DNA of 64,000 nt from Intoshia linei (lineage: Eukaryota > Orthonectida > Rhopaluridae): positions 1 to 64,000 of the forward strand of contig LWCA01000037.1 of NCBI GenBank assembly GCA_001642005.1. Direction: 5' to 3'. The first letter of the stretch is position 1; each line of letters starts with the position of its first letter. Position numbers and translations under genes: made by a program. The notes under the pieces were generated by a model. It was not told the DNA's origin and did not search any database. It saw only the letters and a list, made by a program, of their open reading frames with translations. Positions 54,507-64,000 of the stretch are shown here, in pieces.

Positions 54507-55946
54507 TTATGACACCTTTAATAAATTTGACAATGTACATTGGCATGTCATGATCGACATTGAGGTTTTACTCTGACGACTATGACTATGATAAGGACAA
54601 TAAAGAGATTCTCTAATATCTGTGATGGGTGTTTGTTTTTGTTGAATAGGGATATTGTGAGTATAATTCTTATTGTGTATTTCGCAATTTTCAGTTTCAC
54701 CATGATCAAAATAAGGTTTAGTATTATAAGCATCGTACATAGTATTAGAGCTGGCATCATTTTTGGTAGACCTATTAATTTTGGATCTAAGCTTTAAATA
54801 CTTTAAATACAAATAAAAATATTAATTACCTCTTTATATAAACTATGCACACAATTATAGCAAATATGTATATGATTATAACTATTCCAATTCCAATTAG
54901 CATGAAATTGTACATGGCTAAATAAAACATTAATTAAGATAATAAAATATTAAAATTATACTGATTAGAAAAACCGAAAACATTATCATTCATTGATAAG
55001 TCTAGATAATAATTACAAAAAAATGAAAGAAACTACGTAATTGACTGCAATTGAGTTTCCCCTTATCAGCAGACATCCATTCTCCATCGCCACATTTATA
55101 AATTTGGAAATTGTTAACCTTTTTGCAGTAAACAATTAAATGGGTCTTATAAATATATTTAGAATCGTTGTTATTACTTAGTTGATTAACTTTCGATTTA
55201 AAATTACTTTTATATTTAATTATAAAACTTTTCTCCACATTGGTGTAAATCTCGTAATTTATATAAATATAAATTACATTGCTCAAACTAATGTATTGGG
55301 TTTTTTGAATATGAGAAAAATTTCAGTTTTGACTGGGGTAACTACAAATTTACCATTTTTTATTTACGACTGGTTCGTAGATGTATCTAATAATATCCAG
55401 GCAATATTTGGATCTCTGGTTTAGATTGTTGTTATATTGTAGGTAATGTGAATTTGTAGGTCGGAACTCATTACCTTCTGTAAAAGACAAACTTTCGGAT
55501 GCGAAATTATAAAAAATTAAGTGTAATTTTTCATACTCTATTACACTCAATTTGAGAGGAAATTGGTTAGAGCACGTGTCAAACGTCCAATTTTGAATAT
55601 ATTCCATAGATTTAGATAAATTCAAAGTTAAATTATTGCAAATATACGATGCAGCGACTTTTATAACTAAAAATAACAACAAAAAAACAAAAAATTACCT
55701 TTTACGCAATGATATCTAACATCAAGGTAAACTGAAACATCTTTTAGGTACATATTCAAACGTAAAAGTTTAGGGTTGGAAACTTGAAATGAGCATTCTA
55801 TTTTTCCAGAACATTCACGATTCACAAAATTAATGACATTAGCACGACAGCCAACATATCCAAAATTCCTGGAAACGCATTTTCCTAGTTGCATTCGACC
55901 CAAATAAGCACTGTCTGCTCTGCTATACAGTATTGTTGACTCGTGT
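54507..55946 (-). CDS. EVA-1-like single-pass receptor with SUEL lectin domain
   Basis: Likely cell-surface receptor; EVA-1 proteins act in neuronal guidance with Slit/Robo. Exons, leftward: 55946-55699, 55666-55354, 55287-55034, 55001-54975, 54917-54830 and a cytoplasmic-tail exon ending at 54507. The first holds a SUEL/galactose-binding lectin domain (GRMQLGKCVSRNFGYVGCRA, NRECSGKIECSF, YLDVRYHC). The second resembles a CUB domain (YIQNWTFDTCSNQFPL). The third ends with a cysteine-flanked KCGDGEWM segment. Exon 5 is a helix IGIGIVIIIYIFAIIVCIVY. The final tail is read as RSKINRSTKN onward, but its acceptor phase does not close with the preceding donor. The signal-peptide exon is unresolved; a candidate ATG at 56047 (MLLKLIIVINILAQA) does not join in phase. 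Confidence 0.65.
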
Positions 55947-55949
55947 CTA

Positions 55950-56541
55950 AATTTAATGGAACATAATATCAAAATATACCTACCACCTAAATTCGTTTAT
56001 TGGGCCTGTGCGAGGATATTAATCACAATGATTAACTTTAAAAGCATCCTAAAATCTTATCAACAAATTTATACATTCAATTTAGCGAAAAACTTGACTA
56101 AAATTACCCACAAAGAAAATATAATGTAGTTAATCTTTAGTGTATTGATTTTCAATGTAGATTATTTTTTTAAATTAATTCAATTACATCAAATTAAATT
56201 GTGAGCTCTCGTTTCAGAAACAAAATTACCAGAAATGGGCAAGACCGTAGCGACAAAACACTTGTCGCTAATTTTAAAATTTACTAATGAAATTACAGTT
56301 CAACGACTTGGAATTTGATTTTCAATAAAGCCGCACAATAATTTGCTTTCTTGACTAATTATAATTATATACTTGAACATTTTAAAATGAATTAGTCATT
56401 CAATTCCATTAGGTAAAAGGTTTATATTGTATAAATTAGACAAATGCAAAAATTTTGTTCATTATAAACAATAGCACAAATTATCACATCTTTAATCCAA
56501 ATACTGGGGGATTACACGATTCCTTGAGAATATAATTTCGC
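55950..56541. other. Spacer between EVA-1-like and ERI3-like genes
   Basis: Holds a candidate signal-peptide ATG for the EVA-1-like gene at 56047. Otherwise AT-rich and featureless. Confidence 0.4.
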
Positions 56542-57979
56542 TTAGACATTTCTACAATCAACTGTAATATATTCCGACAATCGTCTGTTCAATTTAATTA
56601 GTAGCCATATAATATATTCAATACCGATTCCACTGTGTTTACGGCCGAAATGAGTCAACTTAAAATAGAGAAGCATTTCTTCCAAGCCATTCGACGGCCA
56701 TTTATGCGTCAAGTTGCAAAATTCCTATATTTTAATTAATATTTAATTTGCAATTCGACGCCAAAGCTAGCTATATATATAGTGCATAGACACTACAAAT
56801 CCAATTTTGGATTTTTTATGGATGGTAAAATCCTTACTTATAAAATAATTTAGCTAAAAATGTAAAATGTCATTTATTTACGAAAGTAAGAAGGTAAGAG
56901 TTTTAAAACACCAATTTTCAAGACAGTTTTTCATGGGTCTTGTTTTATTTTTATAAATTGACTCATTCAGAGTAAAACCTAAATTACCCCTTTTTTTTTA
57001 ATAAAATGAGTCCTAGAATGTTACAAAACATTGATTCTGGGATAGTTTTTAAAATCTCAAATTAATCGAAAATATCAAACTCAGAAACTTAAATCTTCGT
57101 GATCACCACAAATGAACCCGTAAATTAATTTTTTTTTAAAAAAATGAAAATTTCAGAATATTATAAAACATAATTCTAGAATAGTTTTTAAAATCATGAG
57201 CATTATCATAAATCGCAACCTCAGAAACTTGCATTTTCACGATCAGAAGCAAGATTCCTTTTTTTAAAAATAAAATGAATCATAGAATGTTACAAAACTT
57301 TGATTCTGAAAGAGTTTTTAAGTTTGAGTTTTTTAGGGCGAGGGTGATGCCACAGATTCAACGAGTTAATCACCTCTTTGATATTAATCCATTTGGAAAA
57401 ATAATTTGGAATTTCCATATTTAAAAATTGGCATTGTTTTTTTAACCTAAAATAAAAAATAAAAATTGACAAAAACCATAAATACGCAATATTTAAATCC
57501 CAATTGCCACATGTAATAAAAACAGTGTTGTCTACACTTAAATTATTTGATTCGTACCATTTTTGAAATTTCTAATAATAAAATGATATAAATAACCCAG
57601 AAAAAAAACCTGCATTACGACTGGAAACTCGTCTTCGTTTTTTAGTTTATTAGGGTGAATTCCAGTCAACTAAAATAAAGGAATTACAAATGTAAACTAT
57701 TGTAAAAATGACAAAAAAATCTTTACTTGAGTGCAAAAACTGGTAAGTTTCGTATTTACTGTTGGTCTAACAAATTCATGAAAAATACTACATTGTTTCA
57801 GAGTCTCTTTTTCAATTAAAATGGTGGGGAATTCTATAATTTCCTTCAAAAATTTAAAATTTAATACACGATAATACCAAAGGTTCAGGTTGTATCAATT
57901 TGTCGCAATTTGCTTCGAAATCAAGGATAATGTAGTATTTTAATCGATTCACATATGAAGATAATTTGATAAAATTCAT
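56542..57979 (-). CDS. ERI3: ERI-family 3'-5' exonuclease (ERI3-like, DEDDh)
   Basis: DEDDh exonuclease of the ERI group, which trims RNA 3' ends. Exons, leftward: 57979-57878, 57843-57727, 57669-57610, 57571-57477, 57446-57374, 56724-56625 and 56561-56542, giving 188 residues with phases closing. Motifs: YYIILDFEANCD (catalytic D and E), EIIEFPTILIE, VRPTVNTKLTSFC then QLTGI, VFITCGNWDL (catalytic D), YFSKWINIK, WPSNGLEEM and HFGRKHSGIVDCRN with the catalytic His and final Asp. ERI3 is the best match. The normally doubled DD reads VD, keeping the catalytic second Asp. The protein stops three residues later, about 20 short of ERI3. A 650-nt intron contains family-C repeats. The start is 107 bp from the divergent TIMMDC1-like start. 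Confidence 0.85.
56990..57310 (+). repeat. Family-C degenerate tandem repeat, about three units
   Basis: Units of roughly 125 nt share GATTCTGGGATAGTTTTTAA, TCATAAAxTG, CAGAAACTTxxATCTTCACG and AATTxCCxTTTTTTTTAA, TCCTAGAATGTTACAAAAC. Lies in an intron of the ERI3-like gene. Confidence 0.65.
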
Positions 57980-58086
57980 TATAATTAAAGTGTAAATTAA
58001 TAATTTAGATATTTAACTGAAAGGTTAGTTTATTTTAAAGTTTTTTAAAAATAAAGTCACATTTTAATTGGTAAAATTTAAATTTA

Positions 58087-58901
58087 ATGTATCAATTGAC
58101 TCACGAAGAATTTCTGAGAGATGAAACTGACAAATTTATACTCAATGAAACACCATTTGATAGAATCAAATTTATATGGAATAATGGAACATTTAGACAA
58201 AAAAATGATTCTTTACCAAAAATATTAACTTTGGCAAATATAACCGGTTTTAGTTTTTTAACATGCAATTTTATGTCTGGAGCGTTGATTGGTGCATTAA
58301 ATGCACTAAAATGCTCAAAAGCTAAAAATAGATACACAGCATATCCGTCAATTATTGCCGCACAAGTAACGTTTTTGAACTTTTTTAAACACTTATACAA
58401 TTATTCATTTTAGCGAGTACATTTCTTGTCCATGGGTAAAATGGCACTTGTCAGAGGGATGCAAAATTGTCTAAGTACTGCACCTTTTATTGGACTTAGT
58501 TTGTACGGTATTGATGAATCTAACTAAACACTTTTAGATTCGTTTGGTTACACTGTATGACATATTCTAATCAACTAAGCATTCACCAATTTCCCATTTC
58601 TACAGGTTCAAATATTTTTTGTAATATGGAATGACAAAATAACATAAACATGTAGCCATTGCTGGAATGGCAACTAAATGGCACCGTGGATTTAAAGGAT
58701 CTTTAGGCGGAGCTTTGATCGGTTTGACGTTAGGGTAAGTAAAAACAAATTATCAATTTATAAATACTAAACATTAGCCTAATTACAACTCCAATCATTT
58801 CCTTGTCTGCTTATATGACTGGGTTTGATGTAGCTCAATACCATTATCAGGATATTTACAAAATAATTGAACATGATAATTGGCACCATAAAAAAATTTA
58901 A
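58087..58901 (+). CDS. TIMMDC1: Tim17/22/23-superfamily protein, TIMMDC1-like
   Basis: Probable mitochondrial inner-membrane protein; TIMMDC1 is an assembly factor of respiratory complex I. Exons 58087-58365, 58414-58507, 58656-58734 and 58778-58901 give 191 residues with phases closing. Four hydrophobic segments with glycine zippers: MSGALIGALNALKCS, ALVRGMQNCLSTAPFIGLSL, AIAGMATKWHRGFKGSLGG followed by ALIGLTLG, and ITTPIISLSAYM. Human TIMMDC1 has VIAGAVTGSL, NVGLRGLVAGGIIGALLG at the third position, and the NRY-like polar link before it also fits. The N-terminus is hydrophilic without a clear presequence. Conservation is modest, so another family member is possible. Divergent from ERI3, convergent with twinfilin (30 bp apart). 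Confidence 0.6.
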
Positions 58902-58931
58902 TTTATTCTTTATTAAACTTTTTTCGTTACA

Positions 58932-61900
58932 TTACATTTTTTTTCGCGTTCTGCGACCCGGCATTTTTGCTTTTTCAAATATTACTTCTTCTCTGTGATA
59001 ATTTTGAGGGTTAATTTCTTGTAATATGTTGGTAATATTGAGTCCATCCGGACCATCTACTTCAATCTAATTTATTCCAATTAAAATTAAAAAAATACAT
59101 GAAAATGTATTTTGTACAATGTTCATTTAAGATTTCAACGACTTGGGTATAAAAAACTTCCCTTAAAAAACCTTACCAAATTTGGCACCAACTTATTTTC
59201 AAAATGGTTAAAAATTGGGTAAAAAAACTTCGCTTAAAAAACCTTATCAAAATTTGGTCTCAAAATTATATTTAAAATATTGAACGGATTTTTTTTTTTT
59301 TGCCAAATTTTTAAAGATTTTTATGATCATTTTTCTACCAAAATTTTTTCATCCAATTTTTAAAGGTTGGGTGGTCTTGATATCTTGATTTTTAAAAATT
59401 TTTAGTGAAAAAAACTTACCTTAAAACCCCTATCAAATTTTGGTCCCAAAATTATCTTCAAAATCTTTAAAAATTGGGGTTCCCTATCAGATCATCATTA
59501 ATCATTTTATAATAAAGTTATTTCATCACCAATCATCTCATCAGTAATTCATATTATCAGTTTCATTCTCATCAGTAATTTTAATACATTTTCGATTTTA
59601 AATTCATTTTATATATATTTTTAATTTCTTTTGATCTCACAATCTGTATTGTTATCGACAAGATTAACATTATTTTTCAATTAAAAATAATCCTTTTCAA
59701 ATTTGTTGTTATTTAAGTATTATCTTTGGAAGTGTGATCTTGTTTATAATTCGAGCTGAATATACATTTGAATACTACTTATTTTTGTATAATTAGGAAT
59801 AAATACATTTTTTCTCAGAAATCAACAACAGATATATAAAGTTGTCCAGTTTTGAATGAACAATATAATATTTGGAACAAATTAAATTTTATCAACATAA
59901 CATATAATTAATTAAATTAATATAAATCATAAAGATTAAAATATTTATTCAAAATTAAGAGATATACCCTGAAGATTTTCTACATTATCAAATAAATTTA
60001 ATACATTTTGCTCAGCTAAAATATGTTCCTTTTTTTCTTGAAAAGATTCTACCACCAATATATAAAATATGTCATAATCAATTAAATTTAATNTTTTCAA
60101 ATTTGTTGTTAAGTATTATCTTTGGAAGTGTGATCTTGTTTATAATTCGAGCTGAAATACATTTGAATATTGCTTATTTTTGTATAATTAGGAATAAATA
60201 CATTTTTTCTCAGAAATCGACAACAGATAGGTGAAGTTGTCCAGTTTTGAATGAACAATATAATATTTGAAACAAATTAAATTAATATAAATCATAAAGA
60301 TTAAAATATTTATTCAAAATTAAGAGATATACCCTGAAGATTTTCTAGTAATGTTCTATTTTCTACATTATCAAATAAATTTAATATATTTTGCTCAGCC
60401 AAAATGTTCCTTTTTTTTTCTTGGAAAGATTCTACAACCAATATATAAAATATGTCATAATCAATTAAATTTAATACTAATTATATCTAATATTAATCTT
60501 AAATTACAAATTATTAAAACAATTGACATAAAACTGATGACAAAATACTGATAATACGAATTACTGATGAAACGATTGCTGATGAAATAATTTTATTATG
60601 AAATGATTGCTGATGACACGATTACTGATAATGTGAATAAGCACGAAAAATTGGGTATAAAAAACTTCCCTTAAAAAACCTTACCAAATCTTGGCACCAA
60701 CTTATTTTCAAAATCTTTAAAAATTGTGTGAAAAAAGCTTCCCTTAAAAACGCTATCGAATTTTGGTCCATAAATTATTTTCAAAATGGTTAAAAATTGG
60801 GTGAAAAAACCAATAACATAATTGATTAGCAAAATCTATGATTATATCGCTCTAAGATATATCGCTCAACTGAATGTTCGCCACAATGTACATTGTACAT
60901 TTATTTATTTTGTAAATTACATTTTTGAAAATTTCCACGTCAAATTTTTTTATATAGTTGACTATTGCAGATCGAGATGAGGCGTATATCATTCTGTCTT
61001 TAATTTTACAGCCACTTTCAGGGAGGGTGTATATAAAAACTAAATGAATTAAAATAAAATTGATTAAATTTAAATTTTTTTAAGAGTATTGGATTAGGGT
61101 GTTTAAAAGGTGGCCTATAAAAAAATACCAATTTTGTTTTCTGACGGGATATTAAATAAATGATATCTAGGTTCATCCTGGTCGTATTGATTTATCAATT
61201 GATCGAAATCAATTTTTTTGTGGCAATCAAAAACGAAACGTTCATCTTTTATTTTCTATCATTACATTTAATTATAAATACACGACTTTTAAACTCACCA
61301 TTCTTAGGTAATTGTATTTTGATTTATTGAAAGATTTTATGTTTGTTGAAAGAATATCATCAATAGGAAATTCTATTGCTCCACTAGATACAGAAACCAA
61401 TTTTTGATTCATCAACATTGTCTAATTATATTATAGTTTACTAGTTAGTTTGTTATTTATTGATAGTTTAATAAACAAAAATTACTGTCTGATGATTGAC
61501 TTCCTGGAGTGAAATTTCTGCTTGAGTCAATGGAGGTGGTATTGTTGAATCCGAGTAATTGCGATAAGCCGAGAACTCAAGATCTTTCTAAAAGTCAATA
61601 AAAAACAGTCGGTAATAAAAAACTTTTGAGTAAACGTTATACTCTTTAATGGATTCATTAATTTCTCTCTTTAGAGTCGATCTTGTTCCAGCATAAAGCA
61701 TTTTATGACGTACCTAATAAGATAATCATCGTAGAGGTTAACATTATACCGAGCTGGTCTCCGGAATGTACATAATAAAAAGCCAATATGTGTCGCAATG
61801 AAAAAGAATATACAAAGGTTCAGTTGAATCGCCGTGTAATGTGATAAATTCTTGGTAATCCGACTTGACGTCCGCATTTTTCACATGGTTCGAAATCAAA

Positions 61901-62093
61901 CAAAGTTCAACTAGACAGTCATGATTAATGATATTTACATTAAAAAGTATATTACCGTCTTGTATATTCATTAAAATGCATCTATATAATGATTTCTTAG
62001 CCAAAATATCTTTTACTTCTCTAGTAACTAAATTTCATGAATAAATAAATAATTAAAAATTAATTAACTCTTTATTCCGGTTGAGTGAGACAT
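58932..62093 (-). CDS. TWF1: Twinfilin (ADF-H domain actin-binding protein)
   Basis: Binds actin monomers and barbed ends and capping protein, controlling filament turnover. Exons, leftward: 62093-62069, 62027-61956, 61910-61750, 61713-61636, 61587-61486, 61421-61299, 61255-61129, 61039-60921 and 59066-58932, giving 313 residues (human 350). N-terminal MSHSTGI equals the family start. First ADF-H domain: DYQEFITLHGDSTEPLYILF and VRHKMLYAGTRSTLKREI. Linker PPPLTQAEISLQEV. Second ADF-H: GAIEFPIDDIL, DEPRYHLF, VFIYTLPESGCKIKDRMIYA. C-terminal IEVDGPDGLNITNILQEINP and a basic PGRRTRKKM tail (phosphoinositide/capping-protein binding). The 1.85-kb last intron holds MITE-B and the N at 60093. Intron 61911-61955 (45 nt) is stop-free. 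Confidence 0.92.
59150..59475 (+). repeat. Family-D degenerate tandem repeat
   Basis: Loose units of about 70-75 nt with ACTTCCCTTAAAAAACCTTA, CCAAATTTGG(T/C), AAATTATxTTCAAAATGGTT, AAAAATTGGGT. The array resumes at 60655-60810, on the other side of MITE-B. Weaker relatives are at 45770-45960. Confidence 0.6.
59476..60092 (+). mobile_element. MITE-B element, left contig end
   Basis: Starts GGTTCCCTATCAGATCATC and has the ATTTCATxATAAAGTTATTTC terminal block; its interior is paralogous to 44187-44685 and 60094-60480 with scattered differences and small insertions. Stops at the N. Confidence 0.65.
60093..60093. other. Single-N assembly gap in twinfilin last intron
   Basis: Joins two same-orientation copies of the same MITE-B interior. 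Twinfilin exons on both sides belong together, so the scaffold link is right, but the repeat copy number across the gap is unknown. Confidence 0.9.
60094..60645 (+). mobile_element. MITE-B element, right contig start
   Basis: Continues to a terminal block ACTGATGAAACGATTGCTGA, TGAAATAATTTTATTATGAAA, which is the inverted complement of the left terminal block ATTTCATAATAAAGTTATTT. It therefore has terminal inverted repeats made of short TGATGAAAC/ATTxCTGATGA subrepeats. No coding capacity; the internal plus ORFs are chance. Confidence 0.65.
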
Positions 62094-62239
62094 TTTATAA
62101 TTATTATGTCGAATATAATTATATTACATGTACAAAAGTAAATACTAAACAACAATTCTATGGTTATCTCAATAAATAGACCAAAATCAATAAATAATAT
62201 TAATTTTAATAAATAAAAATTGTATAATTGTTATACAGA

Positions 62240-63304
62240 TTAAGTTATCACTGATTCACCAGATTGTTGCAATGCAACATTGGAATGATCTTGTGAGTTG
62301 TAGACATTTATATTCCGTCGTATAGATTCGGCCATATCGATGTAATTAATTCGTTGAGAATAGAAATTTATAAATTCTCCATTTGGAGACATGAGAAATG
62401 AAATTATAGAATGGTCCACAATATAATCATTGTCAGCATCTTTCATACCAGGACTATAGTATATTCGATAAGCCTTGGCAATCTAAATAATTGAAATTAA
62501 TGAGGACGTACCGATAAAAATAACCTTTTTAATAGTTTCCGGTGTGTCTGTAGTTAATCCAACAAATTTATTTGAAAATTCAGCCAAGTATTCGTTAATC
62601 ACTTGGCAGTTGTCACGTTCTGGATCAACTGTTATAAAAATAGGTGTTATTTTCAAAGGACCAAACTGATTATATCCCTGAATTTTGTCAATCTTCATAA
62701 TAAACCATTTCTTAATACTTTCAGTAATTGAAAGCTTAACGGTTACATCTTTGTCCTCTTCGTATTCATCATCTTCATCCCTAACAACAATACTTGGAGT
62801 TTGATCTAATACGTCTATAGCTTTAACAATCTTATCAAGTTCAGATGGACATACATCTGGACATTTTGTAAAACCAAAATATACCAACGTCCATTGACCA
62901 AGAAAATCTTTATCTGTCATTAATTTGCCCGTTTTTGTATTAATAAGTTCGAATGGACCGCCAATATCAGCACTACCTACATTAGCCATATTCTGCATGG
63001 TTTGATATCGATCTTCCAAAGCCACATTGATAAAGTATGCTAGAGTACAGAATGTACCACCCATACACAAAATAAATAAATATAGCTTCCATCCTAAATA
63101 TGATTTACTCAATTCATTTTGATTACGTAAATGCCTCAATTGGATCAATTTAAAATTATTTGATTTTTTTGTAATTAACTTGGTATTTGATAGTGTATTC
63201 ATTCGACAGTATGTTCTTGAGAGTAATGGACAAGTCAAGGCTTTTGAAAAACCATTTCTCAAAAAACACGAATGGACGTTTCGCGATGTCAAAATTTTTA
63301 GCAT
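62240..63304 (-). CDS. SCO1: SCO1/SCO2 mitochondrial copper chaperone
   Basis: Inner-membrane protein delivering copper to COX2 of cytochrome oxidase. Exons 63304-62525 and 62482-62240 (42-nt intron) give 340 residues (human SCO1 301). A basic, serine-rich presequence is followed by one membrane helix (LYLFILCMGGTFCTLAYFIN) at about residue 75, then a thioredoxin-like domain: GGPFELINTKTGK, LVYFGFTKCPDVCPSEL with the CxxxC copper ligands, TPIFITVDPERD, and DHSIISFLMSPNGEF with the copper-ligand His. Between the CxxxC helix and VDPERD about 40 extra residues rich in acid (VRDEDDEYEEDKDV) are inserted. The twinfilin start lies about 150 bp downstream on the same strand. SCO1 and SCO2 are not separable here. 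Confidence 0.93.
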
Positions 63305-63427
63305 TGAAGAAACTTTATTAAAATTATGATTTAATTCAAATTAATTACAAATATTGTTGGATAATCTTTACTACATACAAAAATTTTATCCAGGTCCAGA
63401 AACAATACTGGTTTATCGTCCTCGGTT

Positions 63428-63653
63428 CTAAACATTTTCAAAACATAATCTAATCAAAGTTATGTTTTAAATTCTCGTCAGAGTTTCGTTTGCTCTTATA
63501 TTAAATGCTTTATATTGTCAAAATTCCGTCATTTTTTGACTAACGTGTGCCATTGTGTATATAACATTAAAGAGCATCGTTTGATCTAAACATTTTCAAA
63601 GCATAATTTTATCAAAGTTATGTTTTAAATTCTCGTCAGAGCCTCGTCTGCTC
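63428..63653 (+). repeat. Direct repeat of about 68 bp, 158 bp apart
   Basis: 63428-63495 and 63586-63653 share TAAACATTTTCAAAxCATAA then ATCAAAGTTATGTTTTAAAT and TCTCGTCAGAG with about six mismatches. Upstream of SCO1 and downstream of the unknown right-edge gene. Confidence 0.75.
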
Positions 63654-63728
63654 GCTTTCGCGACCCAGGATGCACGACGTGGACGTGAGGTTGACTTGAC
63701 TTAACAATTGTAAGCCCTTGCACCTCTA

Positions 63729-63762
63729 CGGAAACTGAAAAAAAAAAAAAAATCAGTTTCCG
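63729..63762. repeat. Perfect 10-bp inverted repeat around an A14 loop
   Basis: CGGAAACTGA (63729-63738), fourteen A (63739-63752), TCAGTTTCCG (63753-63762). On the minus strand it lies just after the stop of the unknown exon, with the A-run read as a T-run. Confidence 0.8.
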
Positions 63763-63780
63763 CTTCACTAAAAATATTAC

Positions 63781-63927
63781 CTATTCGACAACTTCCTGAA
63801 CACACTGATGAATAAAATCCTGAAAGTTTTTGTAATGGGACAATTCCATCAAAATCTTTCCCAAATTCATCAACGTGTGATCTGAAAGGCTGCCATTAAA
63901 AGCCTTGACCATTATCAGATTCCTTGG
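63781..63927 (-). CDS. Terminal exon of an unrecognised gene running off the right edge
   Basis: After a good acceptor (AAATTTTAG) at 63928 an open minus frame of 48 codons runs to a TAG at 63781-63783. It contains LIMVKAFNGSLSDHTLMNLG and LSHYKNFQDFIHQCVQEVVE, amphipathic and helical in character. The other two frames stop early. The TAG is directly followed by GTAATA, so a donor is also possible, but the frame then closes anyway. No family recognised; upstream exons lie beyond the window. Confidence 0.5.
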   Translation of the reverse strand, partial: PRNLIMVKAFNGSLSDHTLMNLGKILMELSHYKNFQDFIHQCVQEVVE

Positions 63928-64000
63928 CTAAAATTTCAATAAGATTAATAATTTAAAATATTTGCTTGATTTCTTCCGTTGCATTTTTTGTCATCTACCA

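Larger units (their letters stand above)
63305..63780. other. Promoter-side spacer of SCO1 with short duplications
   Basis: Contains the 68-bp direct duplication described below and a hairpin. No gene seen. Confidence 0.5.

Noticed and set aside
54548-54760. Hydrophobic minus ORF rich in Ile and Leu
   Set aside because: It overlaps the polar tail frame of the EVA-1-like gene and looks like a frame-shifted read of AT-rich codons; noted only as a phase puzzle.
60351-60551. Plus ORF of 66 codons
   Set aside because: Lies in MITE-B, is not preserved in the other copies, and is low complexity.
61671-61877. Minus ORF starting MRTSSRITKN with a membrane-like stretch
   Set aside because: It is the wrong frame of twinfilin exons 3-4; the spliced frame matches twinfilin throughout.

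Overview
This window is nuclear DNA from a small, AT-rich animal genome. Genes are multi-exon with GT-AG introns, many of only 34-48 nt, mixed with introns of 1-2 kb swollen by repeats. The protein set (CNOT9, PSMG3, UBC9, uroporphyrinogen-III synthase, an ESCRT-III SNF7 protein, ARPC3, a monocarboxylate-type transporter, SGTA, PI4KB, RPS18, CAMKMT, SART1, EI24, cystathionine beta-synthase, a CD225/dispanin protein, an EVA-1-like lectin receptor, an ERI exonuclease, a TIMMDC1-like protein, twinfilin, SCO1) is metazoan. Tiny introns and tight packing suggest a reduced invertebrate genome, possibly an orthonectid-like parasite. That placement is inference only. I rebuilt every gene by following exon frames and splice phases; in most genes all phases close and the summed length matches the family.

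Layout. 1-9 kb: CNOT9, a possible small spliced ORF, and a 14-finger C2H2 protein. 11-20 kb: PSMG3, UBC9, UROS (minus) with a SNF7 gene nested antisense in its intron 4, then ARPC3. 19.6-24.7 kb: an SLC16-like transporter (minus). 24.7-27.5 kb: transposon remnants. 27.5-30.2 kb: SGTA and the first four exons of PI4KB. 31.3-44.7 kb: a block bounded by single-N gaps holding a DH/RhoGEF-like gene, an unrecognised gene, RPS18, CAMKMT (all minus), SART1 (plus) and EI24 (minus). 46.4-48.2 kb: the kinase half of PI4KB. 49.6-52.8 kb: CBS and a CD225 protein, overlapping tail to tail. 54.5-63.3 kb: EVA-1-like receptor, ERI3-like exonuclease, TIMMDC1-like protein, twinfilin and SCO1. A terminal exon of an unknown gene lies at the right edge.

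The non-coding part is dominated by hAT-type transposons. There are short MITEs (two with perfect 8-bp target duplications), remnants of a larger hAT element with a recognisable transposase C-terminus, and several other dispersed repeat families. All five single-N gaps touch such repeats, and identical repeat ends flank several of them. PI4KB is therefore either a gene with a 16-kb intron hosting complete genes, or a gene split by misplaced contigs; I favour the second.

I saw no rRNA, tRNA, CRISPR or bacterial feature. I found no clear novel multi-gene system. The most interesting points are the antisense nested and overlapping gene architecture, GC-AG and stop-free micro-introns, a catalytic-core-only CBS, a DFA instead of DFG motif in PI4KB, and the repeat-driven assembly problem.
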